Assembly (NCBI GenBank): GCA_016281605.1
Contig: JAEEJA010000059.1
Location: 25,990-89,989 of the forward strand
DNA from: Lachnospiraceae bacterium
GTDB lineage: Bacteria; Bacillota; Clostridia; Lachnospirales; Lachnospiraceae
Direction: 5' to 3'
Length of the DNA: 64,000 bases
The translations under genes and the position numbers were made by a program. The notes beneath the pieces are model-generated. The model saw only the letters and a list, made by a program, of their open reading frames with translations, made no database searches and was not told the DNA's origin. Below are positions 19,441 to 29,472 of this stretch, piece after piece (position 1 is the stretch's first letter; the number at the start of each line of letters is the position of its first letter).

Positions 19441-21432
19441 ATGAGAGAAAAGCTCGCTTCAATTGCGAGGAAAGCGTATCACAAGGGCGTAGACTTATAT
19501 AATGTAAATATTCATGATGCTAAGTGGCTGAAGATACACTCTAAACAGCAAAATGTCATGAAAGCATATAAATACAGAAATTATGATTCGAATATCAAAA
19601 CCAGTCTAACTGCTAAGGCTATAGACAGCAGGAAAAAAGATATGTATATTGAACGTTTATTAAACGAAGGTACATATACTATCGACAAACCATTGGTTAT
19701 CAAAAATCCCTATAAAATATCAATTCTTACACTCTTGGTAGTATTTAATACCAAGGAGAAGTGTCGTATAGAGTATACGGTCAAGGGTCAAAAGGGCTCA
19801 AAGGACTTTACTGCGGGTGACGGTAAGTATACTACCCGTCATAGAGTTCCTGTAGTTGCCCTTTTTCCGGGATGCACCAATGTAATTATTTTATCAGCTT
19901 ATGATAAGAACGGAAAAGAGATAGCTAAGAAAAAGATAAAGGTAATTGTTGAAAAGATAGATAGAAAGATCGCCGGAAATATAGAGTTTAGTGTTCGTAA
20001 CGGAGAAAGTAGCAAGGAATTTTTCTTTGTGTCAGGAGGATATAAGGGTGGAGCCTATATGTTTGACTCTGCAGGAAATATCCGTTGGGCACTTTCTGAA
20101 ATTCCTATGCACTATGGTGTTTACCTGTTTGAAAACGGAAGATTTTTATTTCCTGAGCTTAGGATGAGACGCCCGGTTTATGGAAATGCACACTCGGTTG
20201 TGACCCATGAAATGGACATGATGGGAAGAGTTTATCATACATACTATCATCCAAAGGGATTTCATCATTGGGCTTGTGAAGAAGAGCCCCTTGGCAATAT
20301 CCTTACTGTATCAAGTTCTCTTGATGATACTTATATGGAAAATGTAATCTTAGAGCTTGACAGAAAGACAGGCGAATCTATACACGAACTCAGTATGAAT
20401 GATGTATTTGATGAGACCTATGTTACAAGAAATGACTGGGTACACTTAAATGCAATGGATTACATACCTGAAGAAAATGCAGTTATTGCATGCATGAGAA
20501 ATATTCATACCATAGCTAAGATAAGTCTTGATAATTATGAGATAAAGTGGATTATGTGTAATCCTGAGTTTTTCAAAGGTACAGAGCAGCAAGATAAGGT
20601 CTTAAAGCCTGAAGGTAAGATAGACTGGTACTTCCAGCAGCATGGTGTAAAGATAATACATGAGGATATTGACGGGAATCCGGATAATCTTCATATTACA
20701 TTTTATGATAATCATGCTGTAAACAGACGTCCTGTGGATTGGTATGACGGAGATGATGAAAGCTCCTACGCATGTGTCTATACCATAGATGAGAAGGAGG
20801 GCACCTTCAGACAGGATAAGAGATTTAAAGTTCCGGTTTGTTCCACGCGTTGTAACAACGAGTTTTATCCTAAGGATGGCAGAATGTTTGTTATGTGCGC
20901 AAGACTAAGAGATAATGAAAAGCTTGGTTGTCTCTCAAAGATTGTTGAGTTTGATTATGAGTCCGGCGAGATAATAAATGAGATTTCTTTAGAAAAGGAC
21001 TTCTTTACGGCACATTGTACAGGATTTAATATTGCTGATATGTCGGAGCCGCTTCCATCTGATTCGGAGTGCTTTTTGGGACAGCTTTACGAGCCTAAGG
21101 AGGTAAATGATTATAAGGAAGCTAAAGATGCTCCTGTAATGCCGGATTCAATCGCTTCTGAGATTACCTTCAGAATGATGGGCGATGTTATGCAGCTTAA
21201 GGCTCATGATCATGATATAGAGCATATATTTGTATATGATGATGAAAAGGCTTACATGCAGGATTTTACTGATTCCACTCAGCCTTTGGAGATATTTAAG
21301 GCTCAGAGTTACTTTGTAAGCATGCCTCTTGATGAGATCCCTGTAGGAGAGTACAGGGTTGCTGTTAAGTACAAGGGTGAGTATTATAACACCCCTTATA
21401 ATATAAATATAACTACTGAAAGGAAGAACTAA
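19441..21432 (+). CDS. Arylsulfotransferase (AssT)-like protein without signal peptide
   Basis: This 663-residue protein has an N-terminal beta domain (about 60-185) and a C-terminal part that reads as an AssT beta-propeller. The segment DWVHLNAMDYIPEENAVIAC with RNIHTIAKI matches the AssT active-site blade. His335, Asn337 and Arg353 have the same spacing (2 and 16) as His356, Asn358 and Arg374 of E. coli AssT, as I recall them. His401 (FQQHGVKI) could be the sulfate-carrying His, and GFHHW (275/276) a further one. AssT enzymes normally move sulfate between phenols outside the membrane, but no signal peptide is visible here. ATG 19441 lies eight bases after GGAGG. tagD starts 6 bases after its stop. 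Confidence 0.75.
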   Translation: MREKLASIARKAYHKGVDLYNVNIHDAKWLKIHSKQQNVMKAYKYRNYDSNIKTSLTAKAIDSRKKDMYIERLLNEGTYTIDKPLVIKNPYKISILTLLVVFNTKEKCRIEYTVKGQKGSKDFTAGDGKYTTRHRVPVVALFPGCTNVIILSAYDKNGKEIAKKKIKVIVEKIDRKIAGNIEFSVRNGESSKEFFFVSGGYKGGAYMFDSAGNIRWALSEIPMHYGVYLFENGRFLFPELRMRRPVYGNAHSVVTHEMDMMGRVYHTYYHPKGFHHWACEEEPLGNILTVSSSLDDTYMENVILELDRKTGESIHELSMNDVFDETYVTRNDWVHLNAMDYIPEENAVIACMRNIHTIAKISLDNYEIKWIMCNPEFFKGTEQQDKVLKPEGKIDWYFQQHGVKIIHEDIDGNPDNLHITFYDNHAVNRRPVDWYDGDDESSYACVYTIDEKEGTFRQDKRFKVPVCSTRCNNEFYPKDGRMFVMCARLRDNEKLGCLSKIVEFDYESGEIINEISLEKDFFTAHCTGFNIADMSEPLPSDSECFLGQLYEPKEVNDYKEAKDAPVMPDSIASEITFRMMGDVMQLKAHDHDIEHIFVYDDEKAYMQDFTDSTQPLEIFKAQSYFVSMPLDEIPVGEYRVAVKYKGEYYNTPYNINITTERKN

Positions 21433-21438
21433 AACAGT

Positions 21439-21828
21439 ATGAGAAGAGTTATAACATATGGAACATACGATTTGCTTCATGTAGGACATATTAATCTTCT
21501 GAGAAGAGCAAGAGAGCAGGGTGATTATCTTGTGGTTGCCCTTTCAAGTGATGAGTTTAATGCTATTAAAAATAAAAAGGCTTACTACTCATATGAAGAC
21601 AGAAAGACTATACTTGAAGCTATAAAGTATGTAGATAAGGTTATCCCTGAGTATAACTGGGAACAAAAAATACAGGATGTTAAGGATAATGATATAGATG
21701 TATTTGTCATGGGAGATGATTGGGAAGGAAAGTTTGACTTCCTTAAGGATTATTGTGAGGTTGTATATCTTCCGAGAACAGACGGTATATCAACTACAAA
21801 GATTAAGAGCGATCTTTCATTAAATTGA
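21439..21828 (+). CDS. tagD: Glycerol-3-phosphate cytidylyltransferase
   Basis: It makes CDP-glycerol from CTP and glycerol-3-phosphate, the activated unit for poly(glycerol-phosphate) teichoic acids. The 129-residue length is typical of TagD. Nucleotidyltransferase motifs are GTYDLLHVGHINLLRRA (HxGH) and the C-terminal RTDGISTTKIK. The start lies 6 bases after the arylsulfotransferase-like stop with only a weak ribosome site (GGAAG), suggesting translational coupling. The user of CDP-glycerol, TagF, is the next gene. Confidence 0.95.
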   Translation: MRRVITYGTYDLLHVGHINLLRRAREQGDYLVVALSSDEFNAIKNKKAYYSYEDRKTILEAIKYVDKVIPEYNWEQKIQDVKDNDIDVFVMGDDWEGKFDFLKDYCEVVYLPRTDGISTTKIKSDLSLN

Positions 21829-21846
21829 TAAATATTTTATGTTTTT

Positions 21847-21875
21847 TTGACATAGTTTTATAGTATTATTATTTA
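21847..21875 (+). promoter_or_regulatory. Putative promoter of the double-domain tagF gene
   Basis: TTGACA (21847-21852), a 17-base spacer and TATTTA (21870-21875) lie about 60 bases before the gene. Confidence 0.4.
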
Positions 21876-21937
21876 TGGATATTTAGACATAAATAACCGT
21901 AATATTTGATTTGTTTTAGGATTATTAGGAGAGAAAT

Positions 21938-24900
21938 ATGTTTGGCGGCATTAAATCAAAAGCAGTCAGTGCAGTTAATGTTTTAAAGAATAATTGCAGA
22001 AGATTTTTTACAAAAGCTCCAAAGATGAAGTTCTTCTTTGGATATTATTATAAGCATTGCGATGTAGTTGAAAATCGTATTCTTTTCGAATCATTTCATG
22101 GTTCTACGGTTTCGGATTCACCGCTTTTTATGTTAAAGGAGCTTATGTCTCGCGAGGAAGCTAAGGATTATGAGATTTATTATGCGACCAATACGGATGA
22201 CATGGCTGTTCATAAGGAATTTTTAAAGGCAAATGGACTGGATAGCGTTAAGCTTATTCCGGTTTCGTATTATAAGTATAATAAGATTCTAGCTACTTCA
22301 AAATATCTGATAAATAACAGCTCATTCCCTGTATATTTTATAAAAAAGGATGAGCAAATTTACCTTCAGACCTGGCATGGAACACCTCTTAAAACCCTTG
22401 GAAAGCAGATGCGTATGGGTATAGAGTCCATGTACAATGTTCAGCATAACTTTCTTCAGGCTAATTATCTCATGCATCCCAATGAGTTTACCAAGGATGC
22501 TATCATGGGTGATTATAATTTAGAGAGCCTTTATACAGGAAAGGTTTTTTTAAGCGGATATCCAAGAAATTCAATATTTATGGATAAGGAAGCGGGACTT
22601 AGTCTTAGAGAAAAGCTGGGGCTTACTGATAAGGTTGTCTACGCTTACATGCCTACATGGAGAGGTACATCCAACCATGCGGTTCAGCAGGATAACTACG
22701 CCAGAGAAGTTAACAAGATGCTTAAGAGCATTGACAAAAAGCTTAAGGATAATCAAATCCTATATGTCAACTTCCATCCGATCTTAAAGGGAACCATAAA
22801 GGTTGAAGGACTTAAGCATGTTAAGCCTTTCCCTGCTGATGTAAACAACTATGAATTCTTAAATTGCGTAGATGCATTGGTTACCGATTACTCCAGTGTA
22901 TTCTTTGATTTCAGTGTTACCAGAAAGCCTATCATTCTCTTTATGTATGACTATAATGAGTACATGAATGATCGTGGTATGTATATGGATATAAGAGAGC
23001 TTCCTTTTGTTAAGGTTTATAAGACAAAGGAGCTTATAGAGTGGCTTTCTACTGAGAAAATCCTTACAGCTACCTATGATGATGGGGATTATGTAGATAA
23101 GTTTATAAAGTATGATAGTCTTGATGCTCCTAAAAAGATGCTTGATCTCGTGCTGTACCAAAAAGAGGACGGCATGAAGATGTATGATTATTCTGCAAAT
23201 AAGGAAAGAGAAAGAAGAATTGTACATCCAACAAGGATAAAAACCAAAGAGGAATTTGAGGTAATAAAGAGAACCGTTAAGAAGGATGATATAGTTTTAC
23301 TGGAAAGAAAGTACTTCTCAAAAGCAGTAAGTGCTATGCTTTACGATTATTATAATTATGATTTTGATTATGTAATCATAACAAATACTACTCCTAGAAC
23401 CTATATAGAGGACTTCTTTAGGATTATCGGTAATGAAAAAACTCTCAAGCGTCTGGCTGACAGAGAACTAAAGAGAACTTTTCCTAACCTGAATGTAAGT
23501 GCACCTTATGTTGAGGATTTCTTCGTATCGGAAAGTGGTTGCAGCATAGTAGATACTGTGCCTGTAAATGTAAGCTCCGAGATGGAAAGTGATGGAAAAG
23601 TATTAAAGCTTAAATTAAATGATAAGAGATATACTCTCAACAAATTTATGATTCTTAATGCCAAGGGGGGGATTCTTTCAGCAAGAGAACTTACGTCCAA
23701 AGAAAAGAGTGAAGGTGCTGTTTATGAAGACTTCTTAGAGCTTAAGAGTAGCATGAATATGGGCGACAGATACGAGCTTGCAGGTGAATTTACGGATAAT
23801 GTTGAAGGAAAAAACTGTATCGGTATATTTTACGATCCTGAACTTAATTCCGTAACAGAGAGAAATGTTACAAAGAAGGGAATTGACAAGTGCTTCTTAA
23901 ATCCTGTTATAGTTAAAGGTCTTGGAAGTAATAAAAATGTTGCGAAATACGAAAAGGGAGAGGCTGCTATAATTCCTATCCCATACACAAAAAGCTTTAA
24001 AAACGGCTTTTCACTGTTTGCGTGCAAACCGGGTATGGTTGTAAATGAGTATCTTCATGCTGATATCAGAAGTGTTAAGTCCTCAAAGAGTGTATGTACA
24101 GTAATATTAAAGCTTAGAAAGATACCGGGACTATCTATTAGTCGTGTTGTATTAAGATACAGAAGTGCGGTTTCCTACGATGCACCACTTGATTATGAAA
24201 TCAGGGAATCCGGAAATTCAATGAAGATTATAGCTAAGATTGATTTTAAGAAGCTTACACTTCGTGAGCTTTACTGGGATTTCAGACTCTTAGCCAATTA
24301 TAATGGTCGTGAAAATGAGATTAAGGCAAGATTTAAGAATAATAAGTGGAAATACCTTTTCTACCTAAGCAATCGTCAGTACAGTGCTGATGAGGGACAT
24401 ATGACCTTCCCTTATTATACCAAGGGTGGCATGCTTTCATTTATGTACAGACAGGATTCAGAGTATGACAGCGCTTCCACTCTTCGTAAGGAGCTTGCAG
24501 CCCTCTTTGTGTACCTTTTTACATTTCCTTTCCTAAAGAGAAAGAAGATTTGGCTTGTATATGAGAAGTTCTGTTCCATGGCTCAGGATAATGGTTATTA
24601 TTTCTTTAAGTATTGCATGGAAAAGCTTACAGATGAAGAAAAAAAGAATATCTATTATGTCATGGATAAGAGAGCTAAGGACTACGAAAAGATTAAGCAG
24701 TATGATGATCATATCATACAGTTTATGAGCTTTAAGCATGTCCTTTACTGTCTTGCTGCAGTTATGTATGTTGCGTCTGACTCACGTACCCATCTCTACG
24801 CATGGAGATGTAAGACAAGTATGATAAGAGGAAAGATTAGCGACAGACCCATATACTTCTTGCAGCATGGTGTAACCGCCCTTAAGAGAGATGCACATCT

Positions 24901-25636
24901 CTTCGGAAAAAACGGTTCTTCACCCATGACATATTACGCAACAACCTCAAGATTTGAGCAGAATATAATCGTTAAGTACTTTGATTATACCGAGGATAAG
25001 GTCCCTGTAAACGGATTTACCAGATGGGACGTGTTAGAGGATAAGTCTACTGATGATGATAAGATTATACTCATCATGCCTACATGGAGATCATGGCTTG
25101 AAGAGGTTAGTGATGAAGACTTCTTAAAGAGCGATTATTATAAGAATTATGCTGATCTTTTGGAAAGCAAGAGACTTGATACTATGCTCAAGCAGTACAA
25201 CGTAAGGGTTATATTCTACATACATCCTAAGTTTGCTGATTATCTTAAGAACTTTAATATATCTGCCGAGAGAGTGCAGCTCATACCGTTTGGTGCAGAG
25301 CCTCTCAATAATATAATGATGAAGTGTCACATGCTTATCACTGATTACTCCAGTGTATGCTGGGATGTGTACTACATGAAGAAACCGGTACTTTTCTATC
25401 AGTTTGATATAGATAAGTATAATGTTGCACACGGAAGCTACATCGATATGAAAAAGGATCTTTTCGGAGTTCGCTCTGAGACTGAAGAAAAGCTTCTCGA
25501 TGATATCGAAGATTGTATAAAGTCCGGCTTTAAGTGTCCTGAGAAGGATATAGCCGATCATAAAAATTATTTCGAATATATTGATGATAAGAATAGCTTA
25601 AGAACCTATAAATTCTTAAAAAATGAAGGTTATTAA
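21938..25636 (+). CDS. tagF: Double-domain CDP-glycerol:poly(glycerophosphate) glycerophosphotransferase (TagF family)
   Basis: The 1232-residue protein has two complete glycerophosphotransferase units. Unit 1 has WHGTPLKTLG near residue 145 and VTDYSSVFFDF near 314. Unit 2 has LQHGVTALKRDAH near 973 and ITDYSSVCWDVYYMKKPV near 1132. Between them (about 400-850) is a long region I cannot assign, beta-rich in its second half. Such enzymes polymerise glycerol-phosphate from CDP-glycerol at the inner membrane face; they lack TM segments and bind the membrane peripherally. At twice the single-domain size it may prime and extend, or build two linkages. GGAGAG precedes the ATG, and a terminator follows. 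Confidence 0.88.
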   Translation: MFGGIKSKAVSAVNVLKNNCRRFFTKAPKMKFFFGYYYKHCDVVENRILFESFHGSTVSDSPLFMLKELMSREEAKDYEIYYATNTDDMAVHKEFLKANGLDSVKLIPVSYYKYNKILATSKYLINNSSFPVYFIKKDEQIYLQTWHGTPLKTLGKQMRMGIESMYNVQHNFLQANYLMHPNEFTKDAIMGDYNLESLYTGKVFLSGYPRNSIFMDKEAGLSLREKLGLTDKVVYAYMPTWRGTSNHAVQQDNYAREVNKMLKSIDKKLKDNQILYVNFHPILKGTIKVEGLKHVKPFPADVNNYEFLNCVDALVTDYSSVFFDFSVTRKPIILFMYDYNEYMNDRGMYMDIRELPFVKVYKTKELIEWLSTEKILTATYDDGDYVDKFIKYDSLDAPKKMLDLVLYQKEDGMKMYDYSANKERERRIVHPTRIKTKEEFEVIKRTVKKDDIVLLERKYFSKAVSAMLYDYYNYDFDYVIITNTTPRTYIEDFFRIIGNEKTLKRLADRELKRTFPNLNVSAPYVEDFFVSESGCSIVDTVPVNVSSEMESDGKVLKLKLNDKRYTLNKFMILNAKGGILSARELTSKEKSEGAVYEDFLELKSSMNMGDRYELAGEFTDNVEGKNCIGIFYDPELNSVTERNVTKKGIDKCFLNPVIVKGLGSNKNVAKYEKGEAAIIPIPYTKSFKNGFSLFACKPGMVVNEYLHADIRSVKSSKSVCTVILKLRKIPGLSISRVVLRYRSAVSYDAPLDYEIRESGNSMKIIAKIDFKKLTLRELYWDFRLLANYNGRENEIKARFKNNKWKYLFYLSNRQYSADEGHMTFPYYTKGGMLSFMYRQDSEYDSASTLRKELAALFVYLFTFPFLKRKKIWLVYEKFCSMAQDNGYYFFKYCMEKLTDEEKKNIYYVMDKRAKDYEKIKQYDDHIIQFMSFKHVLYCLAAVMYVASDSRTHLYAWRCKTSMIRGKISDRPIYFLQHGVTALKRDAHLFGKNGSSPMTYYATTSRFEQNIIVKYFDYTEDKVPVNGFTRWDVLEDKSTDDDKIILIMPTWRSWLEEVSDEDFLKSDYYKNYADLLESKRLDTMLKQYNVRVIFYIHPKFADYLKNFNISAERVQLIPFGAEPLNNIMMKCHMLITDYSSVCWDVYYMKKPVLFYQFDIDKYNVAHGSYIDMKKDLFGVRSETEEKLLDDIEDCIKSGFKCPEKDIADHKNYFEYIDDKNSLRTYKFLKNEGY

Positions 25637-25650
25637 CCTTATTGTCACGC

Positions 25651-25695
25651 CTAAAAACCCTGCTTCAAACTGAAGTGGGGTTTAGTGGGTTTTTA
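25651..25695 (+). terminator. Rho-independent terminator after tagF
   Basis: AAAAACCC (25653-25660) pairs with GGGTTTTT (25687-25694), with CTTCA/TGAAG and AAACC/GGTTT as inner pairing alternatives. Confidence 0.65.
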
Positions 25696-25727
25696 AAAAA
25701 TGTTTTTTGTGAAAGACGGAGGATTGA

Positions 25728-28700
25728 ATGAGAAAAAGTATTAGTAGGCTATTATGTGGGTGTCTGGTGGTATCCCAATTATTTGGATTTTGCGGACCTT
25801 CAAAAGAAAGTGTGGCAAGCAAGCAAAACAACTGGAGCGTAGTAAAGGAAAAAAAGATATCTTCCGGAGAAACAGCTACAGGTTCTGCGGTAAGCGATAC
25901 TTGTCTTAGACTTATATTTACAACGGATATACATGGACAAGTGTTAAATTACGATTATCAGAATGAGAGGTTTATAAACAGGGGTCTTAATCTGGAATCG
26001 ACCATGATAAAGGAAGCAAAGGCTGAAGCAGGTGAGGGAAATTATCTTACCTTTGATGTGGGAGACAGTATCATGGATGTAACCACAGACCGTATATATG
26101 AATATGATTCCACCATGATACAGCCGGTTTTTCAGGCTATAAAGCTTATGAATTACGATGCTATCACCATGGGAAACCATGATTTTGATTATGGATATGA
26201 TTATCTCATGACTCAGCTTAGGGCTACGGAGCTTGAGAGTAAATGTGTCCTTTCAAATGTTTATTCCGTAAATAACTTTCGCCCTGCCATAGGAAGTGAA
26301 AATAAGATAATTACCAAAAAAGTAACCGCTCCGGACGGAAGTAGCGTGGAGGTTAAGGTTGGTATACTTGGAGAGGTAACTCCCGGACTATCAGCTAAGA
26401 CAGAAGCATATAAGGATAAGGTTTTTACCGAGGATATTGTGGCCAATGCAACTAAGCAGGTTACGGCACTAAAGGAAGCAGGAGCGGATATAGTAGTTGC
26501 TCTTTCTCACTCAGGGTTTGGCGAAGAAACACCCGAGAATAAGGATGCTAACTGTACATATGCCTTAACCCGTGTGCCCGGTCTTGATGTAATACTGGCA
26601 GGTCATGAACATGCTCAGTATCCTATAGAAACTGCAGATTCAAAGCATTATCGTCTTTCGGGAGTAGATCCTGTGACTCATCTTATCAACGGTAAGAGAG
26701 TTATAATGGTTAAGGATAGCTGTCAGGGAATCGGCATAGCAGATCTTCACTTAAAGATGTCAGAAGGAAGACCTATAATTAAAAGCTCTGATTGGGAGAT
26801 AAGAAAACCAGATGAAAATACTGTTGCAGATCCTCAAATAACAGCAACTATGGATGGAGTAAACAATCTTTTCAGAGAAATATACGGAGATAAGATTGGC
26901 AATATCAAGGATGGTAAAAATTGGAATAATTATCTTTTGACAGTAACAAACAACGACGTTATGCAAGCTGTTCACAATATGCAGATTGATTACGCATCCA
27001 GATATATAGTTAATAATCAGGCTGATTATGCCGGTATGCCACTGGTTTCCTTAGCGCGATACGCAAATTACGGTGATGGCAAGGATTATGCAGATATTGA
27101 TAAGGAAATTCATGTGGGTGACCTTAAAAATATGGTGGATTATCATAAATATATATATGTTTACAAGATTACGGGAGCTCAGTTAAGAGAGTGGCTTGAG
27201 TGGTCTGCATCTGTGTATCAGACTGCCAATACTTCCGATAGTGTTAATTGGAACAATGTAGTTGAATCCGAGTATCTCAAGAAAAAGGGAAGAAATATGC
27301 TTATAAGCAAGAGCTGGGAGGATAATTACAGCAGATGTTTCGAGGCTTCAGGTATAGAGTACACAGTTAACCTAAACAGTCCGCCCAGATATGATAAAAA
27401 CGGATATAAGATAAATGAATCCTATCGAGTGGGTTTTCCGACCATAAATGGTGAGATAATAACAGATTCAAGGGAAATACTTGTTGTTACTGAAAAGATT
27501 TCAGCCTCTCTTCAAAGTGATGCTGTAAAGGGCGTGACTGATAATGTAGTATGTAAGACACATGATGTCAATCAGGATCTACTTGCATCATATCTTTACA
27601 GAAGAGCATATATGGGTGATTTAAGCTTCAACGTAAACAGCGATAAAACTCTTTTAATGCCTGATGATTATGAATATATGGTGGTTACGGGCAAAGGAGC
27701 ATCTGAGCGTGTTATGGATTACCCTGATATAAAAACTTTGTATGCAGCCTATGGGGATAAGGAGTACTTCGTATGTAAGAGGGCGCCACAGAGTGTTATG
27801 GATGATAAGAATCCGACTCTTTATCTTTCGGCTTCAAATCTTGAAGAGACAAACAAAGCAGTAAACATAAGAGTATATGCAAATGATGCTTCAGGTATAG
27901 CTGAAATAAAGTACCTTTTTGGTAATTATGATGTAAATGATGAAAAGTGGGCAAGTGCTGCAACTGTTACAGATAATACAATCAAAGCTACAACTAACGG
28001 TATATACAGCGTTTTAGCCAGGGATCTCTATGGAAACAAGGTTGTGGAGAAGATACCTGTAGTAAATATAAATCCTGCACAGCTTTTAGCTCCTAAGGTA
28101 GATGCTATAAAGAACAACATGGTAAATGTAAAGGGAACTGCTTCGGCAAATCTCAATGTTCACGTCTTGATAGGAAAGAAGGAATATAAGGGAGTTGTTG
28201 CAAAGGACGGTACATTTAAAGTAAAGATACCTGTCCAGGAGGCAAAGACAATAGTTAAGGTATATGTTTCAAACAGCGAAGGAAAGCAGTCCTCAGTAGT
28301 TAAGAGTGTTGTAAAGAGAGTAGCTCCAAACTGCCCGACATACAAAAAGGTTACTAATCAGACTGAACTGATAAGTGGAAAGACACATGATGATAATGTA
28401 AATATATATGCTGTAGTCGCTAGTAAGGTATATGTAGATAATAATGATAATGGTGTCAAAGCCTATGAAAGCTGCGATGCTTATGATGAATCAAAAGAAA
28501 TTATAAAAACAGATATTGATATTAGTAAAAAAGGCAAGTATACTATAAAGATACCCGCACAAAATTACGGGAAGGTTATCAAAATTTTTAATATCGATAA
28601 CATAGGTCGTGTAAGTCGTGTACGAAAAAAGACTATAAAGAAGGTTTCGCCCAACAAACCTGTGGTTTACGATTCTTACGCAGGTGAGAAGCGTATATAT

Positions 28701-29444
28701 GGTCTTGTTGATAACGGAACGCAAGATAGGATTTATATCGATATTGAAGGAGAAACCAAAAATAAAACCATCGAAAAGGAAAACGGACAGTTTATAATAG
28801 ATGTATCTAAGCTTGATGAAGGCGATGTTATCAAGGTTTATGCCAAGGGAAAGGTAGGAAACAAGACCAAGAAGAGCTTAACAACAGAGGTTACTGTTAA
28901 GTCCCTTGCATCTGAGCTTGAAAAGGCAAATACAGATATAGTGCTTGATGAGCTAGACAATACGGTAAGAAATGTGGGTGTAAAGACTGCTTCTGCCGGA
29001 AAGATTACACTTATTAATGATTCGTATTATTATTACGGATCTTCTGACGGTAGTTCAAAGGCAACTGTGAGTGCACCTATGGGATTTATAGCTAATTCTA
29101 AGGTATATGTCATATTCAGAAAGAATAACGGAAGCTATGTAAGTGCTACTCAGAAGGATGTTTTACAGGTTGAACCTTCTAAGCCTTTTATAGATACATC
29201 TCTTAACAGCAATTCAACAAGAGTTAAAGTTTATGCCTATGAGCAGTGCGAAGTCGAGTTAAGGCTTGGAGGTGCTTCTTTTACCGCAGATTCAGGAAGA
29301 TACGATAGCAGTAAAAAGGCATTTGTTTACTTTTTTGATATAAAGAAGCTTAAGCACTACGGAAATAAAAAGGTTAAGCTTAGCTGCAGCGCAACTAATG
29401 AAGTCGGAACTACAGAAGGAAAAAGCGTAGTGATAAAATTATAA
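25728..29444 (+). CDS. Secreted 5'-nucleotidase/2',3'-cyclic phosphodiesterase-like metallophosphoesterase with Ig-like repeats
   Basis: A signal peptide (about residues 1-30) is followed by a calcineurin-type phosphoesterase domain with a full set of metal ligands: FTTDIHGQ, FDVGDSIMD, MGNHDFDYG, ALSHSGFG and AGHEHAQY. The 5'-nucleotidase C-terminal domain spans about 380-650. From about 690 to the end (1238) there are several beta-sandwich repeats with NxxGxxS/VVKxVxxN-type ends, like bacterial Ig modules. No LPXTG or TM anchor is seen, so it may bind the wall through the repeats. It lies between two teichoic-acid genes; it may release phosphate from nucleotides or from glycerophosphate-type substrates. 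Confidence 0.8.
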   Translation: MRKSISRLLCGCLVVSQLFGFCGPSKESVASKQNNWSVVKEKKISSGETATGSAVSDTCLRLIFTTDIHGQVLNYDYQNERFINRGLNLESTMIKEAKAEAGEGNYLTFDVGDSIMDVTTDRIYEYDSTMIQPVFQAIKLMNYDAITMGNHDFDYGYDYLMTQLRATELESKCVLSNVYSVNNFRPAIGSENKIITKKVTAPDGSSVEVKVGILGEVTPGLSAKTEAYKDKVFTEDIVANATKQVTALKEAGADIVVALSHSGFGEETPENKDANCTYALTRVPGLDVILAGHEHAQYPIETADSKHYRLSGVDPVTHLINGKRVIMVKDSCQGIGIADLHLKMSEGRPIIKSSDWEIRKPDENTVADPQITATMDGVNNLFREIYGDKIGNIKDGKNWNNYLLTVTNNDVMQAVHNMQIDYASRYIVNNQADYAGMPLVSLARYANYGDGKDYADIDKEIHVGDLKNMVDYHKYIYVYKITGAQLREWLEWSASVYQTANTSDSVNWNNVVESEYLKKKGRNMLISKSWEDNYSRCFEASGIEYTVNLNSPPRYDKNGYKINESYRVGFPTINGEIITDSREILVVTEKISASLQSDAVKGVTDNVVCKTHDVNQDLLASYLYRRAYMGDLSFNVNSDKTLLMPDDYEYMVVTGKGASERVMDYPDIKTLYAAYGDKEYFVCKRAPQSVMDDKNPTLYLSASNLEETNKAVNIRVYANDASGIAEIKYLFGNYDVNDEKWASAATVTDNTIKATTNGIYSVLARDLYGNKVVEKIPVVNINPAQLLAPKVDAIKNNMVNVKGTASANLNVHVLIGKKEYKGVVAKDGTFKVKIPVQEAKTIVKVYVSNSEGKQSSVVKSVVKRVAPNCPTYKKVTNQTELISGKTHDDNVNIYAVVASKVYVDNNDNGVKAYESCDAYDESKEIIKTDIDISKKGKYTIKIPAQNYGKVIKIFNIDNIGRVSRVRKKTIKKVSPNKPVVYDSYAGEKRIYGLVDNGTQDRIYIDIEGETKNKTIEKENGQFIIDVSKLDEGDVIKVYAKGKVGNKTKKSLTTEVTVKSLASELEKANTDIVLDELDNTVRNVGVKTASAGKITLINDSYYYYGSSDGSSKATVSAPMGFIANSKVYVIFRKNNGSYVSATQKDVLQVEPSKPFIDTSLNSNSTRVKVYAYEQCEVELRLGGASFTADSGRYDSSKKAFVYFFDIKKLKHYGNKKVKLSCSATNEVGTTEGKSVVIKL

Positions 29445-29472
29445 CTTAAGCAGGTAAAGATTGGAGGTAATC

